Source: S5-327 sp965116015 (GTDB taxonomy: Bacteria; Chloroflexota; Dehalococcoidia; Lucifugimonadales; Australimonadaceae). From it: a stretch of 64,000 nucleotides of DNA. This document shows positions 49,693 through 58,540 of this stretch, piece by piece. The notes below the pieces were generated by a model. The model searched no databases, was not told the origin of the DNA, and worked only from the letters and a program-made list of their open reading frames with translations. The translations under genes were made by a program, and so were the position numbers. Each line of letters starts with the position of its first letter. Position 1 is the first letter of the stretch. The DNA lies in contig OZ220477.1 in the NCBI GenBank assembly GCA_965116015.1, forward strand, positions 1,984,001 through 2,048,000, written 5' to 3'.

Positions 49693-50712
49693 ATGACCCT
49701 CCTCCCAGAACCCCCGCACTTCACTCGCGAGTGGCTCATCGACGCCCTCCGCTACGTGCGCCGCGATTTCGAAGCCGCCGCGTCCGGCGACGCCGAAGAC
49801 GGACGCGCCCGCTCGCGTATGGAGATGGCCCGCCAGATGGGACTCGACGCCATCGCCAGCGAGATGCTGGACACCCTCGATCGCGGCGCCGCCGACGCGG
49901 CGCGCCTCGAGTGGCCCGGCGGCCTCGAAGTCCGCTACCTCGCCCTCCTCGGAGCCCTCAGGACGCTCGCCAGCGTCAGCAGCGCGCTCAACGAACACAC
50001 GAACGACCGCCCGCATCTCGCATACCTCGCCGAGGCAATGGCGAAAGCCGAACTCGCCGCCGGATCAATCCGCCGGCGCCGGGAGGCCGAACGCTTCCGC
50101 GGCCTCTACGTGATCGTCGACCCCGCCCTCACTAACAACCGCGACCCGCGATGGGTCGCCGAAGAGGCCATTCGAGGCGGCGCGACTGCTATCCAACTGC
50201 GCGTGAAAAACGCCGACAAGGGCGAGTGGCTGCAAACCGCCGCCGACATCTGCAGCATCTGCCGCAGCGCCGGAGCCGCGTTCATCGTCAACGACCACCC
50301 GGATGTTGCCGTCGCTGTCGGAGCGACGGGAGCGCACCTCGGACAGCGCGACCTCCCGCTTCCCAAAGCCCGCGAAACGCTCCGACCCTGGCAGATTGCG
50401 GGAACATCGAACGCGCTGCTCGCAGAGGCGATAGCCTCCCACAAGGCTGGAGCGGACTACATCGCCGTGGGGCGTATATTCCCCACAGACTCGAAGAGCA
50501 ACACTCGCCCGGCAGGCCCTGAGACGCTAAGGGCAGTGCGAGAGGCTATCCCCTCCAACGGAGGCCCTCCCCTTCTCGCCATCGGAGGCATCACGCCGGA
50601 GAACTCCGCGGACATTGTCGCCGCAGGCGCCGACTGCCTCTGCGTCATCGCCGCAGTTACCCAGTCCGCGCAGCCTCGCGAGGCCGCCGCGCGCCTCCTC
50701 GCAGCATTCTAG
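49693..50712 (+). CDS. thiE: Thiamine-phosphate synthase with N-terminal helical extension
   Basis: 339 residues from the ATG at 49693. Residues from about 138 on form the ThiE TIM barrel: FRGLYVIVDPALTNNRDPRW, GGATAIQLRVKNADKGEWL, FIVNDHPDVAVAVGATGAHL, GQRDLP, ADYIAVGRIFPTDSKS, LLAIGGITPENS. ThiE joins HMP-PP to thiazole phosphate. The first 137 residues are an all-helical domain (WLIDALRYVRRDFEAAASGD, RSRMEMARQMGLDAIASEML) not found in ordinary ThiE of about 210 residues; it resembles neither ThiD nor TenA. No TPP riboswitch is visible upstream. Convergent with the nuo operon, 4 bp between stops. Confidence 0.88.
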   Translation: MTLLPEPPHFTREWLIDALRYVRRDFEAAASGDAEDGRARSRMEMARQMGLDAIASEMLDTLDRGAADAARLEWPGGLEVRYLALLGALRTLASVSSALNEHTNDRPHLAYLAEAMAKAELAAGSIRRRREAERFRGLYVIVDPALTNNRDPRWVAEEAIRGGATAIQLRVKNADKGEWLQTAADICSICRSAGAAFIVNDHPDVAVAVGATGAHLGQRDLPLPKARETLRPWQIAGTSNALLAEAIASHKAGADYIAVGRIFPTDSKSNTRPAGPETLRAVREAIPSNGGPPLLAIGGITPENSADIVAAGADCLCVIAAVTQSAQPREAAARLLAAF

Positions 50713-50716
50713 CCCC

Positions 50717-52213
50717 CTACAACAGCAGACCCCGCGCCGCCGTCTGCGCGATGTCGAACAGCCCTCCCGGCCACAGTCCGAGCACGAGAATGGCGAGTGC
50801 GGCGACGCCCAGCCCGACACGGATCCCGCCGGGCGTGGCGATTGCTGAGGGATCGCCCGGCTCGCGCAAGTACATCGTCCGAATGATGCCCACATAGTAG
50901 TACGCCGAAACCACTGAGTTGACGACGCCAACAAGGGCAAGCCACATAAGGTCGGCGTTCACCGCGGCGTTGAACAGGAAGAGCTTCCCCATGAACCCCA
51001 CTGTCGGCGGGATGCCGGTGAGACCGAGCAACGCGAACGCAAACGCGGCGGCGGCGAACGGCGAACGCTTGCCGGCGCCGGCAAGCGACTCGATGCGCTC
51101 GTCGTCCGCGTCGGCGAGCGCCATTACCGCGAAGAATGCGGCAAGCGTCATCGCCGCGTAGCCGCAAAGATAAAAGAGCACGCTCGCAATCCCAAGCGAA
51201 GCGTCCCCAGCCTCCTGACTACGCCCCGCGATTGCCGCGACGCCAATGAGCATGTAGCCGGCATGGGCAATCGCGCTGTAACCGAGCAGCCGCTTGATAT
51301 TCGACTGCGCAATCGCCACGAGGTTGCCCACAGTCATCGTGATTGCCGCGAGAACCGCGAACATCGCCGACCAGTCCGGCGCAACGTCCCCCAGCGCGGT
51401 GTAGAACAGCCGCAGCACAATAGCGAACGCCGCGGCCTTGCTCGCCGTCGCCAGGAACGCCCCCACGGGCGTAGGCGCCCCCTCATACACGTCGGGCGTC
51501 CACATCTGGAACGGAACCATCGAAAGCTTGAACCCGAACCCCGCCGTCGCGAGCACAGCCCCAACCATAACGGCGGTCCCTCCGAACGCGAGAGACGAGT
51601 CCCCCACCGCGACAACCTGACCGATAGTCGGCTCCCCGACCAGCCGCATAGTGCCCGTCGCGCCGTACAGAAACGCGAACCCATAGATGAGTATCGCCGA
51701 CGATATCGCAGACAGCACAAGATACTTAACCGCCGCCTCCACCGATTTCATCTGCAGCTTGGTGAACGCCGCCAGCGCGACGACCGGCAGCGTCGCCAGC
51801 TCCAGCGCGAGGTACACAGTGATGAGATCCCCTGCCGCCGCGAGCAGCATCAGCCCGCTCGCGGAGAAGAGCACGAGCCCAACGAACTCCGCCTGATACG
51901 GGTGGAACCGCTTCACGTAATCGAGGCTTGCGACCAGCGCAAGCGCAATGATCCCCACGATGAGGAATTTGAAGAACAGCGCGTACTTGTCAACAAGCAG
52001 CGACCCGCCGAACGCCGTCTGCGGGCCGTTCGCGTGGATATCGCCCCACAGCAGCAGACCAAGGATGAGCGGCGCCGCAAGCCCCCCTAGCGCCAGCGCG
52101 AGAGCGCCGCGCCGTCCGCGGAACAGCAGATCCGCAAGGATGACAGCAGTCGCGAGCGTGGCCGTCGCCAGCTCGGGCGCTACGAGATAAAGATCCCGTC
52201 CCGTAATGCCCAC
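50717..52213 (-). CDS. nuoN: NADH-quinone oxidoreductase subunit N
   Basis: 498 residues from the GTG at 52213, one base after the nuoM stop. About 14 TM helices; the proton antiporter-like core shows LVLFSASGLMLLAAAGDLIT and VYLALELATLPVVAL, FKLSMVPFQMWTPDVYEGAP, and NIKRLLGYSAIAHAGYMLIG. It is the last gene of the nuo cluster and one of three antiporter-type proton-pumping subunits of complex I. Confidence 0.95.
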   Translation of the reverse strand: MGITGRDLYLVAPELATATLATAVILADLLFRGRRGALALALGGLAAPLILGLLLWGDIHANGPQTAFGGSLLVDKYALFFKFLIVGIIALALVASLDYVKRFHPYQAEFVGLVLFSASGLMLLAAAGDLITVYLALELATLPVVALAAFTKLQMKSVEAAVKYLVLSAISSAILIYGFAFLYGATGTMRLVGEPTIGQVVAVGDSSLAFGGTAVMVGAVLATAGFGFKLSMVPFQMWTPDVYEGAPTPVGAFLATASKAAAFAIVLRLFYTALGDVAPDWSAMFAVLAAITMTVGNLVAIAQSNIKRLLGYSAIAHAGYMLIGVAAIAGRSQEAGDASLGIASVLFYLCGYAAMTLAAFFAVMALADADDERIESLAGAGKRSPFAAAAFAFALLGLTGIPPTVGFMGKLFLFNAAVNADLMWLALVGVVNSVVSAYYYVGIIRTMYLREPGDPSAIATPGGIRVGLGVAALAILVLGLWPGGLFDIAQTAARGLLL

Positions 52214-52214
52214 G

Positions 52215-53696
52215 CTAGCCTCCGAGCCTGGCCATAATCGGCGCGAGGCCGGCGTCAAAGATGTCCGTAACGATGGCGGGGTAGACCCCAACGACAAAGA
52301 TGGGAATCACGAGCACGGCCATCGCTCCAATATCCACCGGCGTAGCGTCCGTAAGCGCGTCCCACCGCTCGACGCGTGGGCCGAACATCGTGCGCTGGGC
52401 AGTCCAGAGAATGTAGCCGGCGGCGAGGACAACCCCGAACGCGGCCAGCGCCGTGGCGAGCCCGTACACAGGGAACGTCCCAAGAAACACCATAATCTCC
52501 GCCACAAACCCGCTCGTCGTCGGCAGCCCCAGCGAGGCGAGCCCGGCAATCATGAACCCGATGGCGATGAGCGGCATCTGCTTCGCCATCCCCCCCATAT
52601 CAGGAATGTGCCGCGTATGCGCCCGGTCGTACACAAGCCCGACAACCACGAACAGCAGCCCCGTAATCGTCCCGTGCGTGAAGAGCTGGAGCGCGGCCCC
52701 GTTCAACCCCGCCGCGCTGAGCTGTCCCGACGCCGCTCCCGCAGACGCAAGGCCCAGCACGACAAACCCCATATGGCTCACGCTGCTATAGGCGACGAGT
52801 CGCTTCAGGTCGGTCTGGCGCATCACAATGAATGCCCCGTACAGCACATTAACGACCGCTAGGAACGCCAGCAGCGGCGCCGTCGCCGCAAGCTCCTCCG
52901 GGAACATCCCCGCGTTGATGCGCAGCAAACCGTAGCCGCCCATCTTCAGCAGCACGCCGGCGAGCATCACGCTCACCGCCGTCGGCGCGTCCGTGTGCGC
53001 GTCTGGCAGCCAGGTGTGGAGCGGAAACACCGGCAGCTTAACCGCGAATGCGATGAGAAATCCGGCGAACACCAGCGACGACGGCACGATGAGGTTAGTC
53101 AGATCCTTGTGGATGAGCGCCGTCATATCGAACGTGCGCTCCGGCCCTGGCAAGGAAAAGTAGATCGCAAGGATCGCCGCGAACATAAAAGCCGACCCAA
53201 GAAACGTGAAGATCAGAAACTTCATGGCCGAGTACTCGCGGCGCCCCGTTCCCCATATCGATATGAGAAAGAACATCGGCACGAGCTCGAGCTCCCAGAA
53301 TACGAAGAAGAGAATGAGATCGAGCGAGACAAACACGCCCATCACAGCGCCCTGCAGCACGAGCAGCCACATAAAGTACTGCCTGGCTCGATCAGCAACG
53401 TTCCAGGACACCAGCACTGCCGCAACCCCGAGAATGCCGTTGAGCAGCACGAGCGGCGCGCTCAAACCATCAACTCCCACGAGAAACTGCACGTCGAACG
53501 CCGGCGCCCAGTCTGCCCGCTGCACGAACCGGACTCCGCCGTCCGACGCGCTGTACAGACCGTACATCGCCGCGGTCAGCGCGAGCTCAGCGAGCACGGC
53601 CGCGAGCGCCATCCGCCGCGCCGCGCGAGCATCCGCCCGCGTCGCCATAATCAGAACCCCTGCGACGATGGGCAGAAATGTGATCGCCGTCAGCAT
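52215..53696 (-). CDS. nuoM: NADH-quinone oxidoreductase subunit M
   Basis: 493 residues, typical length. Antiporter-family signatures: FFVFWELELVPMFFLISIWG, AVKLPVFPLHTWLPDAHTDA, PTAVSVMLAGVLLKMGGYGL, and DLKRLVAYSSVSHMGFVVLG with the key Lys and His residues. It starts 3 bp after nuoL and ends next to nuoN. The long plus-strand frame opposite nuoM/nuoL is a shadow. Confidence 0.96.
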   Translation of the reverse strand: MLTAITFLPIVAGVLIMATRADARAARRMALAAVLAELALTAAMYGLYSASDGGVRFVQRADWAPAFDVQFLVGVDGLSAPLVLLNGILGVAAVLVSWNVADRARQYFMWLLVLQGAVMGVFVSLDLILFFVFWELELVPMFFLISIWGTGRREYSAMKFLIFTFLGSAFMFAAILAIYFSLPGPERTFDMTALIHKDLTNLIVPSSLVFAGFLIAFAVKLPVFPLHTWLPDAHTDAPTAVSVMLAGVLLKMGGYGLLRINAGMFPEELAATAPLLAFLAVVNVLYGAFIVMRQTDLKRLVAYSSVSHMGFVVLGLASAGAASGQLSAAGLNGAALQLFTHGTITGLLFVVVGLVYDRAHTRHIPDMGGMAKQMPLIAIGFMIAGLASLGLPTTSGFVAEIMVFLGTFPVYGLATALAAFGVVLAAGYILWTAQRTMFGPRVERWDALTDATPVDIGAMAVLVIPIFVVGVYPAIVTDIFDAGLAPIMARLGG

Positions 53697-53699
53697 CCG

Positions 53700-55703
53700 T
53701 TACCGTTGCAGCAGATAGAACATCAGAATGACGACCACCCCCATCGATACGCCGACGCCGTACGCCTGCGCTTGCCCTGTTTGCAGCTGCGCCACCGCGC
53801 GGCCGCTATGGCGTCCCAGCCAGCCAACCAGGTCAACGAACCCGTCAACGATGTGCCGGTCAATCCAGTCGGACGCAAGGAAAACGCCGCTGTAGAGCGC
53901 GCGCCGAACGATGATGTCCTCATACAGGCGATCCATATAGAAACGCTCCGCCAGCGCGCGTTGCCCGAACCGCCCGATGCGCCCCAGATTGTCGAAAGAC
54001 ACGCCTCCCCTGCCGTAAATCAGCGCCGCAAGCGCAATGCCTGCGGCCGCGACCACTGTCGACACGGCGGCGATGCCAACGTTGAAATCGGCCGCTTTTT
54101 CATGCAGGAAATGCGAGAACCAGTGCGCCGGAACCGGCCCGAGATCGAAAAGCGAATTGGCCACGAACCCGGAGCCCACAGCGAACACGGCGAGCACAAT
54201 CATCGGCCCCGTCATCGTCAACGACGACTCGCTCTTGTGAACGTGATGATGCGCCTCGTCGGGGATGCGCTCGCTATGCGGAACAGCGTCGATTCCCCCG
54301 CGGAACTCGCCGTGAAACGCGAGAAAAACCAGACGGAACACATAGAATGCCGTCATGAAACCCGCGGCGAGCGCAAGCCAGAACACAACCTGCGCCACCG
54401 CCTCGCTCGCTGCATAGTCGGCTGAGAACGCTGCTCCCAGCGCCTCGTCCTTCGACCAGAAACCAGCCAGCGGGAACACGCCTGCTAAACTGAGCCCCCC
54501 TATGAGCGTCGTCGCGTAAGTAATGGGCATCCACTTCCGCATTCCCCCCATCAACCGGAGGTCGAACGTGTGCGCCGAGTGGTGCGCCGACCCAGCTCCG
54601 AGGAAGAGCAGGCACTTGAAAAACGCATGATTGAAAAGATGGAACATCGCTACGCCCGGCGCCCCAACTCCCAACGCGAGGAACATATAGCCCAGCTGGC
54701 TCACCGTCGAGAAAGCCAGCACGCGCTTGATGTCGGTGGCCGCCAGCCCCATCGCCGCCGCAAATATCGCTGTGAACCCGCCAATTAACGCTGTCGTGTT
54801 CATCGCCACAGCGCTCTCTGCGAACAAATCGAACATCCGCGCCGTAAGAAACACTCCAGCGGCGACCATCGTAGCGGCGTGGATTAGCGAACTCACCGGC
54901 GTCGGCCCCTCCATCGCGTCGGGCAACCACGTATGCAGCGGGAATTGCGCCGACTTCCCCACCGCGCCTGCGAACAACCCCAGAGAAACCCATGTCGCCA
55001 CTCCCGCCGGAAGGGCCGGCGCAGCCTCGAGAATGGCCGGAATCTCGAACGGGTTCAGCCCGAGCTCAACGAATGCGGCCCTGTTGAAATACAAGTACAT
55101 AATGCCGAGGAGAAACCCGAAGTCCCCTATCCGCGTAACGATGAACGCCTTCTTCGCCGCCGCCGCCGCCGCAGGACGATGGCTCCAGAACCCGATGAGC
55201 AGGTACGAGAACAACCCCACAAGCTCCCAGAACACGAACATCTGCACGAGGTTGTATGCAAGCGTCAGCCCCAGCATCGACGCCGTGAACAGCGACATAT
55301 ATGCAAAATAGCGCGGATAGTCGACCCACTCGCCGCCCTCTGCCTCCGCCTCTTTGCGCATATACCCGAGCGAGTAGAGCTGCACAAGCATGCTCACGCC
55401 CGACACCACCGCGGCCATGATCGCCGAGAGCGGATCGAGCAGCACACCCACCGTCATCTCGAACGCTGCCGTCCCCGGCTCGCCCACCACGAACCACACA
55501 TGCGGCGCGAAGCCAACCTCCCCATCCATAGCCGCCCAGACAGCCAGCAAGCTCAGCGCGAACGCCCCCCCGACTCCGGCAATGCCGACTACCCCTGCGG
55601 CGGGCCACAGCGATCGCGCCCACGGACGGATGACTCCAACGTTGACCAACCCCGCAAGCAAGGGCAGGCCGACGATGAGCCATGCTGCCGCTTCGGGCAT
55701 CAT
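53700..55703 (-). CDS. nuoL: NADH-quinone oxidoreductase subunit L
   Basis: 667 residues. Core signatures: FVFWELVGLFSYLLIGFWSH, GAVGKSAQFPLHTWLPDAME, GPTPVSSLIHAATMVAAGVF, DIKRVLAFSTVSQLGYMFLA and FKCLLFLGAGSAHHSAHTFD. The C-terminal part includes the long lateral helix region and a last TM that braces subunits M and N. It is the largest antiporter subunit. It starts 3 bp after a small DUF2007-like gene. Confidence 0.96.
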   Translation of the reverse strand: MMPEAAAWLIVGLPLLAGLVNVGVIRPWARSLWPAAGVVGIAGVGGAFALSLLAVWAAMDGEVGFAPHVWFVVGEPGTAAFEMTVGVLLDPLSAIMAAVVSGVSMLVQLYSLGYMRKEAEAEGGEWVDYPRYFAYMSLFTASMLGLTLAYNLVQMFVFWELVGLFSYLLIGFWSHRPAAAAAAKKAFIVTRIGDFGFLLGIMYLYFNRAAFVELGLNPFEIPAILEAAPALPAGVATWVSLGLFAGAVGKSAQFPLHTWLPDAMEGPTPVSSLIHAATMVAAGVFLTARMFDLFAESAVAMNTTALIGGFTAIFAAAMGLAATDIKRVLAFSTVSQLGYMFLALGVGAPGVAMFHLFNHAFFKCLLFLGAGSAHHSAHTFDLRLMGGMRKWMPITYATTLIGGLSLAGVFPLAGFWSKDEALGAAFSADYAASEAVAQVVFWLALAAGFMTAFYVFRLVFLAFHGEFRGGIDAVPHSERIPDEAHHHVHKSESSLTMTGPMIVLAVFAVGSGFVANSLFDLGPVPAHWFSHFLHEKAADFNVGIAAVSTVVAAAGIALAALIYGRGGVSFDNLGRIGRFGQRALAERFYMDRLYEDIIVRRALYSGVFLASDWIDRHIVDGFVDLVGWLGRHSGRAVAQLQTGQAQAYGVGVSMGVVVILMFYLLQR

Positions 55704-55706
55704 CGC

Positions 55707-55901
55707 CTACAGCTTCCTCATAATTTCGTCCGCCACATGCTCCCGTCCTCGGGGCACCATCACACGGAAGGACACAGTCTCGCCGTAGTCAAGAATGTCG
55801 CCCTCGGGCAGCAGCCTCACGGGAAGCCCCTCGCCTTCGAGGATCTCCTTCCACATCTCGGCCAGCATCAGGTTCGGCGCTTTCTTGTAATCGACCCACA
55901 T
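55707..55901 (-). CDS. DUF2007-like small protein inside the nuo operon
   Basis: 64 residues: MWVDYKKAPNLMLAEMWKEI, LEGEGLPVRLLPEGDILDYG, then VSFRVMVPRGREHVADEIMR. The pattern of an N-terminal helix, a short strand with xxVPRxxxxxADEI fits the putative signal-transducing DUF2007 fold. It sits 6 bp after nuoK and 3 bp before nuoL, which strongly implies co-expression with complex I. Its function there is unknown. Confidence 0.7.
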   Translation of the reverse strand: MWVDYKKAPNLMLAEMWKEILEGEGLPVRLLPEGDILDYGETVSFRVMVPRGREHVADEIMRKL

Positions 55902-55907
55902 CTCCAG

Positions 55908-56252
55908 TTACCGCCGCATCTGACTCAGATCTGAGATAGCGACGGTGTCGCGCCTGCGCGCCAGCGCAATGATGAGCGCAAGCCCCAGCGCCACCTCTGC
56001 CGCCGCCACGACGATTACGAACAACGCAAGCGTATGACCAGCGAGCAGAAACCGCTCCGCATCTTCCGGAGCGTTCGCAAACCGGAAAACTGCGGGGGCG
56101 GTATAGCGCGAGAACGCCACCAGCGCCACGTTCACCGCATTGAACATAATCTCAACCGACATCAGCACGGCAATGATGTGCCGCCGCGACAGCGCCCCAT
56201 AGAGCCCGATGCAGAACAGAATCGCCGAAACAATGAGCAGCCGCTCCAACAT
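55908..56252 (-). CDS. nuoK: NADH-quinone oxidoreductase subunit K
   Basis: 114 residues with three TM helices: LLIVSAILFCIGLYGALSRR, IIAVLMSVEIMFNAVNVALV (with the conserved Glu in the second helix) and FVIVVAAAEVALGLALIIAL (second conserved Glu). It is slightly longer than the usual 100 because of an inserted FRFANAPEDAERFLLAG loop before TM3. Part of the membrane proton path. Confidence 0.95.
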   Translation of the reverse strand: MLERLLIVSAILFCIGLYGALSRRHIIAVLMSVEIMFNAVNVALVAFSRYTAPAVFRFANAPEDAERFLLAGHTLALFVIVVAAAEVALGLALIIALARRRDTVAISDLSQMRR

Positions 56253-56254
56253 CC

Positions 56255-56773
56255 CTACCGCTCCCGCACGAGAGCCAGCGCCCCCACCACTGCCGCGAGC
56301 AGCAGCGCCCCGGCCGCCTCGAACGCCAGCACGAAATCAGCAAGCAGTAAACGCCCCAGCCGCGCAGGCGAGTCCACGAACACAGCGGCTAGGGGCTCCG
56401 GGAGTGTATCCGGCAGCAACCGCCACTCGGCCTGCACGATGCTGTAAAGAAGCGCCCCAAGCAGCGCTGCCCCCATCATCAGCGCCACAGGCTGCGCGTG
56501 CGTGCTCTGGTTCCCCAGATCGACGTCCCGCGTCATCATCACCGCGAATATCACTAGCACAGCAATCCCCCCCCCGTAGATGAGAACCTGAACAACAGCC
56601 AGGAACTCGGCGTGCGCCATCGCAAAGAGCCCTGCAACTCCCACGAAACTGACAACCAACATCAGCGCGGCGCGAAATATGCTGCGCAGATGCACTACCA
56701 GCGCGGCGGCAATCACGCTCGTCCCCGCCAGCAGCCAGAACACAATCTCCGTGAACAGATTATCCAAAGTCAC
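56255..56773 (-). CDS. nuoJ: NADH-quinone oxidoreductase subunit J
   Basis: 172 residues from the GTG at 56773, two bases after the nuoI stop. Five TM helices; the family segment FLAVVQVLIYGGGIAVLVIF with VMMTR is plain (the pi-bulge helix TM3). The extended frame upstream overlaps nuoI and is not used. Confidence 0.93.
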   Translation of the reverse strand: MTLDNLFTEIVFWLLAGTSVIAAALVVHLRSIFRAALMLVVSFVGVAGLFAMAHAEFLAVVQVLIYGGGIAVLVIFAVMMTRDVDLGNQSTHAQPVALMMGAALLGALLYSIVQAEWRLLPDTLPEPLAAVFVDSPARLGRLLLADFVLAFEAAGALLLAAVVGALALVRER

Positions 56774-56775
56774 GC

Positions 56776-57369
56776 TTAGCGCTCGCTCTCGTAGTCGCCA
56801 TCGGCGCTCGCCCGCTGGTCCCACTCCTCAGGCAGCTGCGCCGGACGAGTGGGATGCCAGAACGCAGGCTCCCGTCCCGCGTCCTCCCACTCACGTGCGG
56901 CAGACCCTCGCGGATCGAACGCGTCCCGCTCCAACTGCGGCCGGAACCACGTGCTTGGGCGCTTCTCGCGCTCCTTCAACGCCTCCACGTTGATCACTAA
57001 GTCCTCGCGGCGGTACGCCGCCGCCTCGAACCCCGAACCCATATGCAGAGCATCGTACGGGCACGCCTCGACGCACAGCCCGCAGTACATACAGCGCGCC
57101 TGATCGATATCGAACACGTCCACCTTGTAGCTGCCGCCATCCTGCTCGTTCCCGCCGTTCGGATCGGTCACGATTCGAATGATGCCAAGCGGACAGTACT
57201 TCGCGCAGCTTGCGCAGCCGGTGCACCGCTGCTCGTACCACGTGAACTCCTGCCCGCGAAAGCGCGGGTGCTGCTTGTTCCTTTGCTCCGGGTACTGCAC
57301 GGTGAACGGGCGGCGCAACAGATTCCTCAGTGTTACGGCCATTCCCCGAAGCATCCCTGCCCCGTACAT
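56776..57369 (-). CDS. nuoI: NADH-quinone oxidoreductase subunit I
   Basis: 197 residues. Two [4Fe-4S] ferredoxin motifs are intact: CTGCASCAKYCP and CMYCGLCVEACP (clusters N6a and N6b). RFRGQEFTWYEQRCTGC precedes the first. The C-terminal 45 residues are acidic and extended relative to common NuoI. Starts 1 bp after nuoH. Confidence 0.95.
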   Translation of the reverse strand: MYGAGMLRGMAVTLRNLLRRPFTVQYPEQRNKQHPRFRGQEFTWYEQRCTGCASCAKYCPLGIIRIVTDPNGGNEQDGGSYKVDVFDIDQARCMYCGLCVEACPYDALHMGSGFEAAAYRREDLVINVEALKEREKRPSTWFRPQLERDAFDPRGSAAREWEDAGREPAFWHPTRPAQLPEEWDQRASADGDYESER

Positions 57370-57370
57370 A

Positions 57371-58540
57371 TCAGCTCGCCTCCATAGCGCGAGCAGCGGA
57401 GGGCGCCGGCGTTCGCAGCGAAACTACCCGCGACCACAGCAGCGCGGCGGGCGCCGTTACGCTCCAGTTGATCGCCGCCATTATGGCAAGCTCCAACGCT
57501 CCGCGCTCAGGCCAGACGAGCGTCTCAGCGCCCAGCAGCAGCACATTCAGCAGGCTAAGCGGGAAAAGATACTTCCACGCCGCCGCGAGAATCTGGTCGA
57601 GCCGGAAACGCGGAAGCGTCGCGCGCACCCACACCGCCGCGAACACGAACATCCCCACCTTCGCCAGAAACCAAACGTGCGACGGCAACACAGCCCACTT
57701 CCAGCCTTGCAGAAAAAGCACTGCGAAGATAGCTCCCGCCACCACCGTGTTCGCAAACTCCGCCAGCATGAAAACCCCGTACTTCATCCCGCTGTATTCC
57801 GTCATATAGCCAGACACCAGCTCCGACTCCGCCTCAGTAACGTCGAACGGCGCGCGGTTCAGCTCCGCCGAAATCGCCGCCAGAAAAATGAGCGCTCCCA
57901 GCGGCGTAACCAGCAAGAACGGCAGCGCCTGCGCCTCCACAATGTCGACCATCGACATCGACTGCGCTAACACAGTAACCCCCAGCAGCGCCATCACGAG
58001 CGGAACCTCGTAGCTCACAAGCATAGCCACTGCCCGCATACTCCCGAACAAAGCGAAACTGTTCGGCGACGCGTAGCCCGCCATCATCACCGCTATCGTC
58101 GCGATCCCGCTCACCGCCGCTATGTACAGAACCCCCACATTGATGTCGGCCAGCCACGAATTCGCCCCGAACGGGATGACCGCGAGCACGAGCAGCGTCG
58201 GCGCCAGCATCACAACCGGCGCGAGCGTGAACGCTACGCGGTCAGCCCCCCTAACAATGACATCCTCTTTCGTTAGCAGCTTCACCGCGTCGGCAAGCGG
58301 CTGGAAAAGCCCGAATGGCCCTGCCCTGTTCGGCCCCAGCCGCCCCTGAAAACGCCCCAGCAACCGCCGCTCAAACCAGGTGTACCCTGTCCCTATGGCA
58401 AGCGTCGCATTGACCACGAGCATAATGATCGCGAACCCCGCAACGCCGTACGCAAGCCACGCCCACTCTTGCCCCAGCGCATCAACCACCACCGTATAAA
58501 CGTTGCGGTAGAGCGCGTTCTCTGCGAGCGCCTCGCCCAT
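57371..58540 (-). CDS. nuoH: NADH-quinone oxidoreductase subunit H
   Basis: 389 residues, eight TM helices forming the quinone channel with NuoB and NuoD. Signatures: TWFERRLLGRFQGRLGPNRA, GPFGLFQPLADAVKLLTKED, SAELNRAPFDVTEAESELVS and GYMTEYSGMKYGVFMLAEF. The start ATG overlaps the nuoD stop (TGATG). Confidence 0.96.
   Translation of the reverse strand: MGEALAENALYRNVYTVVVDALGQEWAWLAYGVAGFAIIMLVVNATLAIGTGYTWFERRLLGRFQGRLGPNRAGPFGLFQPLADAVKLLTKEDVIVRGADRVAFTLAPVVMLAPTLLVLAVIPFGANSWLADINVGVLYIAAVSGIATIAVMMAGYASPNSFALFGSMRAVAMLVSYEVPLVMALLGVTVLAQSMSMVDIVEAQALPFLLVTPLGALIFLAAISAELNRAPFDVTEAESELVSGYMTEYSGMKYGVFMLAEFANTVVAGAIFAVLFLQGWKWAVLPSHVWFLAKVGMFVFAAVWVRATLPRFRLDQILAAAWKYLFPLSLLNVLLLGAETLVWPERGALELAIMAAINWSVTAPAALLWSRVVSLRTPAPSAARAMEAS

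Noticed and set aside
52995..54425. 476-codon plus-strand open frame opposite nuoM/nuoL
   Set aside because: Composition is Arg/His/Glu-rich with no hydrophobic core or domain, and it lies antisense to two clear nuo genes. It is a codon-bias shadow in GC-rich DNA.
50717..55703. nuoL/M/N as an Mrp-type antiporter cluster
   Set aside because: They are contiguous with nuoB-K and have NuoL/M/N signatures; no mrpB, C, E, F or G is present.
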